Assembly: GCA_948466345.1 (NCBI GenBank)
Contig: CAOKAC010000005.1
Span: forward strand, 134,406 to 198,405
Source of the DNA: an uncultured Clostridia bacterium
GTDB taxonomy: Bacteria > Bacillota > Clostridia > Oscillospirales > CAG-272
Reading direction: 5' to 3'
DNA: 64,000 nucleotides
Every line of letters begins with the position of its first letter. Position 1 is the first letter of the stretch. The position numbers and the translations under genes were made by a program. Under the pieces are notes generated by a model. That model was given only the letters and a program-made list of their open reading frames with translations, searched no databases and was not told the DNA's origin. Positions 55,046 to 64,000 of the stretch are shown here, piece after piece.

Positions 55046-58000
55046 GTGAAAAAAAGTAACAAAGCATTTGTTGGAAAATGCAAACCCCAAATTTGGCAAA
55101 GAATTGCCAGTGCGGCGCTTTGTGTTATATTGCTCAGCACAAATATGGCGGTCAAGGCATCATATGAGACGGTGAATCTAGACGCCGAAACGGCAACAAT
55201 GAAGATTGAGACCGCTGTTATAAGAGATGATGCGGGCAACGAGCAATCTTTACTTGAAAGCGGCTCTGCCACTTTTGACATTGATTATGCTAAGTATGTA
55301 ACGCTGCATATTAAGGTAAAAAGTACACTGAACCTGAAAGATAAAAAGGTAGAAATTAAAATCCCGGATGGTTTGCTCGTTGTAGAGTATCCGAAGCCGA
55401 ACTCTATGACTGGCTTGGTGTCCGGCGTAACGCCTGAAGACATCGCTGATTTAAACAGCGACAACACTTATGGCAGTTATCGTCCGAAGTCCGGCACGAT
55501 CACCTACTCGCTCCGCGATACGGCGGAGAACAGCAGCTTCAATATTATTTTAGCTCCGGATACAACTCTTTGGAACAAGAAGCTTAATACAATTGTACAG
55601 GAGCCGCTAGAGATTAGAACTTATTCTGGTGAAATTGATGATGCAGACAGTCAGGTGGAGTACGCAAAGGTTTCCAAGAATGCCAACATCACAGGTGCAA
55701 CACTGGGCGGGCCTATCTTTACCTCATGGGATTCCAAACGTGTGGTGCCGGTGACAACAGACACGCTCTTTAAAATGCAGCAGGTACGTTTTCGCCCCGA
55801 CAGAAACCGCTACACGATGGGTATGTTTTTTAAGGAATTGAACGTCACCATCGCCCTCCCTTATAATGCAACGCAGGATACATATGCAAAGTATGTTCGC
55901 ACAGATTTTGATATTGTGGCGAATGACGGGATCAACTGGATGGATCCTGTGCATCACAAGGATGTTGCGGGATTCCTGTTTGAAGAGAAAACGGATGATG
56001 TAAATCATACCGTCACCCTTACCTGGAAAAATCTATATATTCCAAGAGATGAGCACTTCACTCCCTATTTTGAATGGAAGGGGGAAAGCGATTGCATCGT
56101 TGGTGATAGTATTAAATGGAGAAATTCCAGCATTCCTAGTACTGGGGCAACTGCTGTCGCCGGAACGATTATATATGCGGATAATACGAATACCGAGATT
56201 ATAAATTCCGATTTTCAAAAAGCCAATCTGGATACGTTCAAGGCTACGGATGTAAGTGACATGAAGGTAGCGGGACAGCCGGTAGGCGGAACTGGAGGTG
56301 TAAACGGGATTTTTAGCGAGTTTTCGACAAATCCGGACATCGTCTATTATTTGGGGCAGTTCCATGTGGCAAACATGGGAACGGTTGCAAGCACTCCGCA
56401 GACAGTAGAATTTTCATATGACTATAGTGATACAATTGGCGTGACTGCGCAGCGTATACCCGCAACAAGCGGAAATACGGTTACGATTTGGTATAAAACG
56501 AATCAAAATGCAATTGAGCAGCAGCACAGTGCACCTGTTGAAAGTGTCAATAATTCAGTTTTATTCACCAGAGCGATGGCCGGACTTGCGGCAGACGAAT
56601 ATTTCACCTATATTCGTGCAGATGTTGGTTCCTATGACGCAGGCTATTTTGGCTACGTCGAGTCCCGAAACGGAGATCCTTCTTCGGGCTGTGCAACGAC
56701 TTTCGGTAAGCTGCTGAAAGGGGTGAACGCTGAAAATTATACAAGCTTTGCCACCATAAAAATGTACTCTACCGATGACAGCACAGTGGCTCTGCCGGAG
56801 GCATCTTATACTCTTACTTTCACTGAAGAAGAGGGTCGGGTGTCACTGGCGATGTTGAATTCCCTTGATGAGCATGGCAACAAGATTCCGGTGCTTGATA
56901 AGTTTTCAACTACTGCTGGAGAGAAAGTTCATTTTAATGGTGTAATTGCTACTTCAGCTTATCCCTATACAATTCATAAGGTAGTGCCGGATACAGAGAT
57001 TTATATCCGGCTGCCGAAGTCTGTTGCAGTTGAGGAGCTTCAACTGTCCAGAAATGAAGGCAGTACGGCAGACCGAATTTTGCTGGGGGACTCTGCCATA
57101 GAAAGTGGAAGCATCACCAATACAATGCTGCAGAAGGACGTAGACTATACCATTACAGAGGAGTTAGATGATAGCGGCGACTATGTACTGCGCAAGATAT
57201 CGTTTAATAATGGAGAAGGGGCGGTTAGCTGGTTTACTGAGGAGCTGGGTCAAATTCAGCTTCAGCTGTCCTTTACAATGAAGATTGATCCTACTGCGGA
57301 TGCCGTAGCGCTGGATATGCGGGACTGTGTACGAGTAAAAAGCGCAGCATTGCCGTCTCAGGCCAATGGAACACTTGGCGAATACTGTGTGGATGATACC
57401 AACGATTTAGATGGAGACGGTGATAAAACTGAGAAATTCAGTACTTTCAATGTAAATGCTACGGATACAAAGTTATCTGTAGTAGCAGCGCGTCTCGGCC
57501 TGACTTTTGATTTTGGCGCAAAATTGTCTGAGGGTGATTCCGACGCGGAAAAAGCAGGCGAGGAGGACAACGAGGGATACTTCAATTACGAGATTAATAA
57601 TAAGAAGGTGTTCCTCAGAGAAAGCTCTCACGGTATTGACCTCCGCTTTACCGCAAAGAACGAGACGGGCAGAGCGTTCGGTCAGGATGACGCAAAAGCA
57701 TTCTACTATTACATTCCCGTTCCAAAGAAGGGGGATAACTGGGACACTCATATTCAGGATAAGGCGTTTGAATTCAATATGAAGATGACAGGGCCTGCAA
57801 CGATTCAGGGCAGTTCCCAAAATGATCTTCAGATACAGTACAGCACTACTGTGGATTCTACTAAGGGCATTGGTGAAGAAGGCTATTATAACGATCCGGC
57901 TGCCTATGTGGATGCAGGTAAGATAACCGACTGGAGTCAGGTGAAAATGCTTCGTATCAGTGCGAAGGAGACTACCACAGAAATTCCGAAGGACGCAGAT

Positions 58001-60955
58001 GTGAAGATTTATCTGCACTATGAAACGGAAACGCCTGCCTCAGAACTGGTGGGTAGCATCGTCAATTTCGGTCCCTGCGGATATACTCCCTATACGGTAG
58101 GCTCGGAAGAAAATGGCGGTCATATGCCGTTGCCGCACATACAGGCAGAGTTCCAGACTGGTATCATCGCTGGAAAAATATTTATAGACAAGAATTTTAA
58201 CGGTGTTTATGATAAGGATGTGGATGAGCTCTATCAGGGAGAGGTAAAAATAGAAGCCCCTCATCAGAATGCGGTGGGAAGCGATGACCATGAGAGCCAT
58301 GAGCTGACCGCAACAAACGGAACATTTAAATTTACAGGCCGCCGAGCGGATACATATTATGTAATCATTCACAATCCGGGTAGTACCGATGCAAGCGCTA
58401 CGAATCCTCTGAAATTCTCTCTTCCGTCACAAGGAAAATTCAACGAGGATACCGGAGAAAATACCGCTACTGCCACCATCGTGGTCAACAGCAAAAACAG
58501 TCAGGCGAACCAGCTGCTTTCGATTGGCTTGCAGAAGCCGCATACGGTCACATTTGGTGTAGACGCGGATAAAGCTGAATTGAGTGAAAAGACAGCGAAG
58601 GTGTGGAACAACGATACGTTATCTACAGGTATTCCGACTGTAACGGCTAAGGACGGATGGAAGTTTAACGATAAGTGGAAAAATGAAGCTGGAGAGGTAA
58701 AGACTACTAAGGAACTCCAGAATTTAAAAATTACAAAAGATCAAACCTTTACCGCACAGGTAGACCAGCTTTATACGGTGACATATGATGGTAATGGAAA
58801 CACAGCAGGCACTGTGCCGCAGGATGTACAGTATATAGCAGGTGAACAATTTACCATATCGTATACTGATACGTTAAAAAGGGGCGATGCAATCTTTGTC
58901 GGCTGGAGTACAGAAAAGATTGATAAGATCTTGGACGAGGACGCAGACAAGGCGGATACGGACAAAATTATTTCGGATCATGAATACACGATGCCAGCGA
59001 AAGATGTCGTTTTCTATGCTGTATGGGCGGTAGATGCTAACGGAAATGGCCATCCGGACTATAACGATGATGCTGTTCATGTCCGATATCACTCCAACAA
59101 TGGTGAGAACATTGACGTGGTGTGCGTCCATCACCATGTTGTAGGTACAACGGCTCTTCTCAACACAACGGCGGAAAATATTTACGGCAGCAAGCAATCC
59201 CATAACAGCGTAGAGGGAGAAGGCGCGATAGGGACGTATTCCTTTAAAAAGGATAATGCAGTATTTATCGGCTGGAGTACGGAGGTGTTTCCTGCTGTTG
59301 TGCAGACGCAAAAGGACTACGACCAGCTGAAGGACAGTATTTACACCCAATTGATCATGAAAGACACCGGTGCGGATGTTTACGCGGTTTGGGCGACGGA
59401 CCGCAATGGAAACGGAATGGCCGATTATGAGGAAGCATGTTCGCTGACGTATAACGGGAATGCGCAGGAGGACGGCACTGTAAGCAACGAGCCAGTTGAT
59501 GGCAATAGTTACCTTCCTGGAGATGAAGTCACATTGAGCGATATCGTGCCGACGCATAGCAGCTTCAATGGCAAAAAGGTGGTGTTCATTGGCTGGGCAA
59601 CGCAGCAAACAAGCAAAATTTACAGCAGAACAGATGCCGCACCTACATGCATTACTAAGCTCACCTTTGCAGATAAGGACGAAACGGTATATGCAGCGTG
59701 GGGCTATGATGAAGATAATGATGGAACAGCAGATGTGCTGGAGACATACTCCCTCACTTATGATCTGAACGGCGGCACGGGAAATACGCCGGAAAGCAGA
59801 TTTAATATTAAAAAAGGCGAACATATTAAGCTGACAGAGAAGAAAGATTTTACCCGTGGCACTCAAGAAACCTTTGTGGGCTGGAGCCGGAGCAAGTATG
59901 AGGACACTTTTACAGCAGAGCAGAAAGATGATGTGCAAAAGATTCTGATTACAGGAACTGAAATCATCATGGGAACAGAGGATGTGTCCCTCTACGCAGT
60001 TTGGGCAGAAGACCGCAATGGAAACGGAGTGGCCGATTATGCAGAACCGATCAGAATCATATACAACGGGAATGCACAGGAGGGCGGCACTGTAAGCAGC
60101 GAGCCCATTGATGGCAATAGTTACATCCCTGGAGATAAAGTCACATTGAGCGACGTTGGACCGGCTCATAGCGCTGTAAAGAGAAGAAAAGTAATCTTTC
60201 TTGGCTGGACCAACCAGGCGACTACTCAAATCTATGAAGATGAGGAGAATGCTCCAGAACTCCTCAAAGAGGTTACTCTTGGTTCCGAAGATATGACAGT
60301 CTATGCCGTTTGGGTTTATCAGGCACATGCTTGGGGTGAATGGGAACCCGTGACACCTCCGACCTGTACAGAAAAGGGAAGCGAAAAGCGTATCTGCCTG
60401 AACTGTGAAGCATTTGAAGAAAGAGATGTTGGTCCTAACGGACACGAGTGGGACGACAAATTTACGATTGACAAGGAAGCCGATTGTACCACGGACGGCA
60501 GCAAGTCTATTCATTGTAAGAACTGCGAAGTTGTGAAGGATGAGACTGTAATACAAGCAGGTCATACCTATGACGGATGGGAATACAGTGCTGACGGACA
60601 CTGGCAGGAATGCACAGCCTGCGGTGAAAAAACTGTTGCTGAGAGCCACATCTTCCAGTGGATCATCGACAAGGAGTCTGGCATTGCCGATAACGGCAGT
60701 AAACATGAGGAATGCTCCATTTGTCACTACAAGAAAGACGCTGTGGCGATTCCTCCGATTGGCAGTACGGAAAAGCCTGGAGATAACACTTCCGGCAATG
60801 ATACCGGAAATTTGTCTAAGCCATCTAAGCCGGATCAGGACTCCCCACAAACAGGCGATACCAGCAATATGTGGTTCTGGATTTTAGCGGTTTCTGCAGC
60901 CGGGATGGGTACCACCTTGTGGATTTACAAAAAGGAAAATACCTTTGAAGACTGA
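55046..60955 (+). CDS. Giant sortase-type surface protein with SdrD-B and InlB-like repeats
   Basis: This 1969-residue protein starts at GTG 55046 behind AAGGAGAA and has a signal peptide in its first about 45 residues. Residues 45-1030 form a long beta-rich adhesin-like stalk. An SdrD-B-like Ca-binding domain lies at about 1039-1110 (GKIFIDKNFNGVYDKDVDELYQG). Five to six InlB_B-like repeats ('Y-x-G-N...F-x-G-W-S...Y-A-V-W-A') span 1167-1755, each ending in an acidic D-x-N-G-N-G-x-x-D-Y loop. A cysteine-rich zone (PTCTEKG...CLNC, ECTACG, ECSICH) spans 1760-1905, then SPQTGD (about 1932), a membrane helix and KKEN. It is probably a wall-anchored adhesin; partner unknown. Confidence 0.8.
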   Translation: MKKSNKAFVGKCKPQIWQRIASAALCVILLSTNMAVKASYETVNLDAETATMKIETAVIRDDAGNEQSLLESGSATFDIDYAKYVTLHIKVKSTLNLKDKKVEIKIPDGLLVVEYPKPNSMTGLVSGVTPEDIADLNSDNTYGSYRPKSGTITYSLRDTAENSSFNIILAPDTTLWNKKLNTIVQEPLEIRTYSGEIDDADSQVEYAKVSKNANITGATLGGPIFTSWDSKRVVPVTTDTLFKMQQVRFRPDRNRYTMGMFFKELNVTIALPYNATQDTYAKYVRTDFDIVANDGINWMDPVHHKDVAGFLFEEKTDDVNHTVTLTWKNLYIPRDEHFTPYFEWKGESDCIVGDSIKWRNSSIPSTGATAVAGTIIYADNTNTEIINSDFQKANLDTFKATDVSDMKVAGQPVGGTGGVNGIFSEFSTNPDIVYYLGQFHVANMGTVASTPQTVEFSYDYSDTIGVTAQRIPATSGNTVTIWYKTNQNAIEQQHSAPVESVNNSVLFTRAMAGLAADEYFTYIRADVGSYDAGYFGYVESRNGDPSSGCATTFGKLLKGVNAENYTSFATIKMYSTDDSTVALPEASYTLTFTEEEGRVSLAMLNSLDEHGNKIPVLDKFSTTAGEKVHFNGVIATSAYPYTIHKVVPDTEIYIRLPKSVAVEELQLSRNEGSTADRILLGDSAIESGSITNTMLQKDVDYTITEELDDSGDYVLRKISFNNGEGAVSWFTEELGQIQLQLSFTMKIDPTADAVALDMRDCVRVKSAALPSQANGTLGEYCVDDTNDLDGDGDKTEKFSTFNVNATDTKLSVVAARLGLTFDFGAKLSEGDSDAEKAGEEDNEGYFNYEINNKKVFLRESSHGIDLRFTAKNETGRAFGQDDAKAFYYYIPVPKKGDNWDTHIQDKAFEFNMKMTGPATIQGSSQNDLQIQYSTTVDSTKGIGEEGYYNDPAAYVDAGKITDWSQVKMLRISAKETTTEIPKDADVKIYLHYETETPASELVGSIVNFGPCGYTPYTVGSEENGGHMPLPHIQAEFQTGIIAGKIFIDKNFNGVYDKDVDELYQGEVKIEAPHQNAVGSDDHESHELTATNGTFKFTGRRADTYYVIIHNPGSTDASATNPLKFSLPSQGKFNEDTGENTATATIVVNSKNSQANQLLSIGLQKPHTVTFGVDADKAELSEKTAKVWNNDTLSTGIPTVTAKDGWKFNDKWKNEAGEVKTTKELQNLKITKDQTFTAQVDQLYTVTYDGNGNTAGTVPQDVQYIAGEQFTISYTDTLKRGDAIFVGWSTEKIDKILDEDADKADTDKIISDHEYTMPAKDVVFYAVWAVDANGNGHPDYNDDAVHVRYHSNNGENIDVVCVHHHVVGTTALLNTTAENIYGSKQSHNSVEGEGAIGTYSFKKDNAVFIGWSTEVFPAVVQTQKDYDQLKDSIYTQLIMKDTGADVYAVWATDRNGNGMADYEEACSLTYNGNAQEDGTVSNEPVDGNSYLPGDEVTLSDIVPTHSSFNGKKVVFIGWATQQTSKIYSRTDAAPTCITKLTFADKDETVYAAWGYDEDNDGTADVLETYSLTYDLNGGTGNTPESRFNIKKGEHIKLTEKKDFTRGTQETFVGWSRSKYEDTFTAEQKDDVQKILITGTEIIMGTEDVSLYAVWAEDRNGNGVADYAEPIRIIYNGNAQEGGTVSSEPIDGNSYIPGDKVTLSDVGPAHSAVKRRKVIFLGWTNQATTQIYEDEENAPELLKEVTLGSEDMTVYAVWVYQAHAWGEWEPVTPPTCTEKGSEKRICLNCEAFEERDVGPNGHEWDDKFTIDKEADCTTDGSKSIHCKNCEVVKDETVIQAGHTYDGWEYSADGHWQECTACGEKTVAESHIFQWIIDKESGIADNGSKHEECSICHYKKDAVAIPPIGSTEKPGDNTSGNDTGNLSKPSKPDQDSPQTGDTSNMWFWILAVSAAGMGTTLWIYKKENTFED
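59401..60162 (+). repeat. Near-identical duplicated segment inside the giant surface protein gene
   Basis: About 150 bases beginning at 59401 recur at 60013 (offset 612 bases, 204 codons) with few changes; both encode DRNGNG-ADY followed by YNGNAQE-GTVS-EP-DGNSY-PGD-VTLSD. This indicates a recent internal duplication of one InlB-like repeat. Confidence 0.8.
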
Positions 60956-61392
60956 ACCTCTATAATTTGTATTTGTCATGGCTCTCCTATCTAGGCGTCT
61001 TTACGAACTTCCACTCTTCTTTCGAATTAGACACAAAAATGTAAATTGGCAAGCGGATTAATTCAAACATTGAAGCTCCGCTGATACATTCGTATGATTG
61101 TGGAATAAGCCTGCATTCGTTTTTGAAAGTGAAAGCACCACCAAAATCTAACCCCCTGTGGTTTGGATTCGGTGGTGTTTTCTTTATAAATCCAAGCTGT
61201 GGCTTAATAGTCGTAACAGCTTTTCTAAATAACTGATGCCGGTTAGGCATCAGTTATTTTCAATATTTGACTGAGAATTGTACTGTGAAATTTTTTATGA
61301 ACCTTGTGCAGTCAATCTTACATAAATCGGACAGTACTTGACCGGTTGAATCTTTATGATAAGGCATCCCCAATATCATAAAGGAGAAAAGA
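60956..61392. other. Intergenic region with two hairpins
   Basis: The gap holds a large imperfect hairpin at about 61125-61195 (GCACCACC/GGTGGTGT arms, T-rich tail) and a clean terminator-like hairpin at 61230-61262. I found no good promoter for the next gene; an AAGGAG ribosome site lies at 61381-61386. An 87-codon minus-strand frame across the hairpins is not considered a gene. Confidence 0.6.
61230..61262 (+). terminator. Terminator after the giant surface protein gene
   Basis: Stem AACTGATGCC/GGCATCAGTT with loop GGTTA, followed by ATTTT. Confidence 0.75.
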
Positions 61393-64000
61393 ATGGAAGA
61401 TTACAAGAAAAAAACAAATGCGTTGGAACAAGAAGTTCTAAGAACGGATGATACGTCAGGAAAACTGAGGCTGGCAGAAAAAGAGGCTCCTCCTCTTTGG
61501 GAAGATATGTCGCGGCGCGGCAAAAATCGGAAAGTTTATACGCGGGACGGCATACGGAAAAAAGCGGTGTATTTTGCCAATCCGGTACATACACCACAGG
61601 CGGATGGAGACTATGAGGAGATTCCGGAATGTGTACATTTGAAAGAAAAGGAAGCATATTTTGAAAATAGCTTTGGCAGATTTCAGGTGCGGTTTAACAG
61701 AAAAAAAGAGTTAGGCGAGATATTCCGAATGGAAAAGGAGGGATGCTGTCTTACCGTTTCTTCGCTTCAGCGGGGTCACGGAAGTGGCGATATGGAAGCA
61801 TCTTTGCATCACAAAGAAGAAAACGGAGAGTATCTGCTGTATGAAAATGCCGCAGATCATACGGACTATCGATATTCTGTAGCTGGTGATCGAGTTAAAG
61901 AAGACATTGTTATTCGAGAAAGGGCAGACAGTTACCGGTACGGATTCTTATTGGAGACAGGCGGCTTAAAAATGCAGTTTCAAGAAGCGGAACGTACCCT
62001 GACCTTCTGTAGTTTGGAAACCGGAGAAGAGGTATTTACGATTCCTGCGCCTTTTATGACAGATGGTGCAGGAACCCGTAGTGATGCTGTTTACTATGAA
62101 GTACGGACTGTAAACGAGGCGCAGACGGCGCTTACAATCATTCCTGACAGTGCATGGATTGATGCAGTGGACCGCGTTTTTCCGGTAATCATTGATCCGC
62201 AGGTCGTGTTATCCGGTGAAACCAATATGCAGACATACCGGTGGAAAAACGGCAGCATGACTAGGGACAGCGGAACGATTTCTGTCGGAAGTGTGCAGGC
62301 GGGAAGCTCCTGCTTTGCAAGCCGTATGTATATAAAGCTGGCGATGCCGGATATCCCAAGGCATGCACGGATTCAAAAGGTTACGCTGGATTTGCACCAG
62401 CAAAAGTGTGTGGGAAATACGCAACATTTGTGTTTATACCAAGTCACGGGGGATATTACTGCTGGTACTTGTACGCCCAGCATTCGTTCGGACATGCTGG
62501 ATTATGTACGGGATACTTCTATAGGAACAGCTGCGTTGTCCTTTGATATCACTGCTTTTTATGACAGCATACGTATGGGAGATGCTTCCCATAGAAACCT
62601 GATGCTGCGGGCGCAGGACGAAAGCGGTAGCCGCATATCTTATGCTGATATCTACGGCCCAAGCGCTGCAACAGCATATCAGCCGAAGATAGTCGTAACG
62701 TATGAGATCGGCGAGGAGACAAACACGGCGGCAAGTGTTTCTCATAATTTGGCAGCGTTTGGACGTGCGTCTATGGCGCTGCAAACCGGCATGCTCAAGG
62801 TAGAGGCAGAGGATTTGGCATGGCAGGGGATTCGTATGCCGATATCAATCCGGCATACATTTCACAGCGCGCTGGCTGGATATCAGTATACGCAAAACAC
62901 TGAAATAGATTTGGACACTGCAAATTTTAGCGCCATGCGGCTAGGTAACGGCTGGAAGCTGAACTATATGCAGAGTATTGTGCCTAAAACGTTTATACAG
63001 AATGGCACAGCACGCAGCGGATATGTGTTTATGGACGAATCCGGTGCCGGAATCCATCTTGTGGAGAGTACAAAAGAATATTTTAAAAAGACATATACAA
63101 CCTTGCTAGGTACAAAAAAGGAATACTATTTATGCGAGGATTTGGAAGAGTCCGGATATATGTACGATCCCCATAAACGTGAGCTTTACTACTGCGCAGA
63201 TACATATACCTTTGATGCTGCCGGCAGGCTGATTTCCATTGAAGATCAAAACAAAAATAAGCTGCAAGTCATCTATACTGCGGACAGAATCACTTCCATT
63301 ATAGACGGTGCAGACCGCGTGTTCGCTTTGGATTGGGCTGCGTCGGGTACCCTTACTTCTATCACCGGACCGGACGGAAAAAAGGTGCAGTACCGGTATA
63401 CAGGTGACAATCTTTCCGGCGTGATCGCACGGGATGGGGCATATACAAAGCTGGAATATACAGAAAATATGCTCACTGCTATAAGCTCCTATGATACACA
63501 AACGGCATCTGTATATACCGATCGTATCGAGTATACATACGATAACGCAGGCCGCATTAGCAGCGTAAAAGAAAAGGGAGCAGGAAACCTGGAAGGCGAA
63601 ATCGTTTCCTATACCTACAATATTGCTGCCCGAAAAACGACAGCGGAAAATACCATTGATCATGAAGACCAAACAGAAAAAATCTATACGGTTTATACCT
63701 TTGACAACTATGGAGCAATGCTGAGCAGCTACGCATATACACAAAATGGGGATAAGGTGCAGATCATTCCCTCTGGTACCGGAATTAACCCTTATATCAA
63801 CGGCGTCAGCTACAACAGCGGCGGGGATAACCTGCTGCAGAATCATTCCTTCCAAACGCTGAACGGATGGGTAAAATCTAGTGGAGAATGCCCGACACTT
63901 CGTGTAAGCACTTATTCCACACCGCAAAATGCTCTGTACGGAAATACCGTGCTTCGTATGGAAGAAACGCTTTCCAGTTCCGGCGATGCCGGCGTTTGGC
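61393..64000 (+). CDS. DNRLRE / YD-repeat (RHS-like) protein, 3'-truncated by window
   Basis: The frame from ATG 61393 (ribosome site AAGGAG seven bases upstream) stays open to the window end, giving at least 869 residues. The N-terminus (MEDYKKKTNALEQEVL) is hydrophilic, with no signal peptide. Residues about 270-440 look like a DNRLRE domain (MYIKLAMPDIPRHARIQKVTLDL; FDITAFYDS; ISYADIYG). Later, YD-type repeats appear: YTFDAAGRLISIEDQNKNKL, YTYDNAGRISSVKEKG and similar. This is the architecture of RHS/WapA-like wall-associated proteins, which often end in variable toxin domains; the C-terminus is not visible. Confidence 0.8.
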   Translation, partial: MEDYKKKTNALEQEVLRTDDTSGKLRLAEKEAPPLWEDMSRRGKNRKVYTRDGIRKKAVYFANPVHTPQADGDYEEIPECVHLKEKEAYFENSFGRFQVRFNRKKELGEIFRMEKEGCCLTVSSLQRGHGSGDMEASLHHKEENGEYLLYENAADHTDYRYSVAGDRVKEDIVIRERADSYRYGFLLETGGLKMQFQEAERTLTFCSLETGEEVFTIPAPFMTDGAGTRSDAVYYEVRTVNEAQTALTIIPDSAWIDAVDRVFPVIIDPQVVLSGETNMQTYRWKNGSMTRDSGTISVGSVQAGSSCFASRMYIKLAMPDIPRHARIQKVTLDLHQQKCVGNTQHLCLYQVTGDITAGTCTPSIRSDMLDYVRDTSIGTAALSFDITAFYDSIRMGDASHRNLMLRAQDESGSRISYADIYGPSAATAYQPKIVVTYEIGEETNTAASVSHNLAAFGRASMALQTGMLKVEAEDLAWQGIRMPISIRHTFHSALAGYQYTQNTEIDLDTANFSAMRLGNGWKLNYMQSIVPKTFIQNGTARSGYVFMDESGAGIHLVESTKEYFKKTYTTLLGTKKEYYLCEDLEESGYMYDPHKRELYYCADTYTFDAAGRLISIEDQNKNKLQVIYTADRITSIIDGADRVFALDWAASGTLTSITGPDGKKVQYRYTGDNLSGVIARDGAYTKLEYTENMLTAISSYDTQTASVYTDRIEYTYDNAGRISSVKEKGAGNLEGEIVSYTYNIAARKTTAENTIDHEDQTEKIYTVYTFDNYGAMLSSYAYTQNGDKVQIIPSGTGINPYINGVSYNSGGDNLLQNHSFQTLNGWVKSSGECPTLRVSTYSTPQNALYGNTVLRMEETLSSSGDAGVW

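Noticed and set aside
59030..60060. Dockerin repeats in the giant surface protein (D-x-N-G-N-G-x-x-D)
   Set aside because: The Ca-loop-like linkers are isolated between InlB-like repeats and lack the following dockerin helix and paired second loop.
58874..60850. A 658-codon minus-strand open frame inside the giant surface protein gene
   Set aside because: Same reasoning: antisense shadow of a repetitive coding sequence with no start signal or known domain.
60987..61250. Minus-strand 87-codon frame in the gap after the giant surface protein
   Set aside because: It spans two terminator-like hairpins and lacks a ribosome site or known domain.
1..64000. CRISPR arrays, insertion sequences, integrases or prophage genes
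   Set aside because: No regularly spaced direct repeats, transposase, integrase or phage structural genes were seen anywhere in the window.

Overview
The window reads as chromosome of a Gram-positive, endospore-forming Clostridia-type bacterium. The evidence is a spoVAC-spoVAD-spoVAE operon, a SpoIVFB-type protease, a SpoIID-like/peptidoglycan-binding cluster, a T-box leader in front of valS, meso-diaminopimelate dehydrogenase, rubredoxin, and many canonical sigma-A promoters (TTGACA-17-TATAAT) with U-tract terminators. Several large secreted proteins with dockerin, cohesin or sortase-type tails suggest an anaerobic, probably gut-associated, glycan-interacting member of the Oscillospirales/Ruminococcaceae neighbourhood. 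That placement is inference; no rRNA gene is present.

Layout. 0-2.7 kb: a NimA-like flavoprotein (cut by the window edge), PnuC behind a structured leader, a Gin-like zinc protein, an XRE regulator, a decayed ORF and a small ribbon-helix-helix-like protein with an operator-like palindrome in its promoter. 2.7-8.3 kb: polysaccharide deacetylase, ddh, tRNA-Arg, then fhs-tsaE-tsaB-rpiB. 8.4-11.7 kb: SpoIVFB-like protease with a short membrane partner and three genes of a SpoIID-like/peptidoglycan-binding cluster. 11.8-16.4 kb: aspS and a secreted CBM9-like protein with a C-terminal dockerin. 16.5-28 kb: spoVA operon (minus strand), a zinc-ribbon protein, T-box-valS, then minus-strand comF, recD2, a small membrane protein, metK and an AI-2E-family permease. 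28-31.8 kb: an FtsX-type ABC exporter pair behind a leader with hairpins and a three-codon mini-ORF. 32-39 kb: three tandem paralogues, each signal peptide + N-terminal dockerin + DUF4838-like domain, each with its own promoter and terminator. 39-47.7 kb: a complete ten-gene histidine operon (hisZ-G-D-C-B-H-A-F-IE and a PHP histidinol phosphatase). 47.8-49.5 kb: NhaC antiporter. 49.8-52.7 kb: a cell-wall-anchored protein with about four cohesin-like domains. 52.9-54.8 kb: zinc-ribbon membrane protein, rubredoxin (53 aa), tRNA-Ser, GNAT. 55-61 kb: a 1969-aa sortase-type surface protein. 61.4 kb to the end: the start of a large DNRLRE/YD-repeat (RHS-like) protein.

How it fits together. The most notable theme is a cohesin-dockerin set: one wall-anchored cohesin protein and four secreted dockerin proteins within 39 kb, which may assemble into a small cellulosome-like surface complex. 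The dockerin partners are not classical cellulases but DUF4838 and CBM9-like proteins. The rest is housekeeping (His biosynthesis, folate C1, t6A tRNA modification, tRNA charging) and sporulation.
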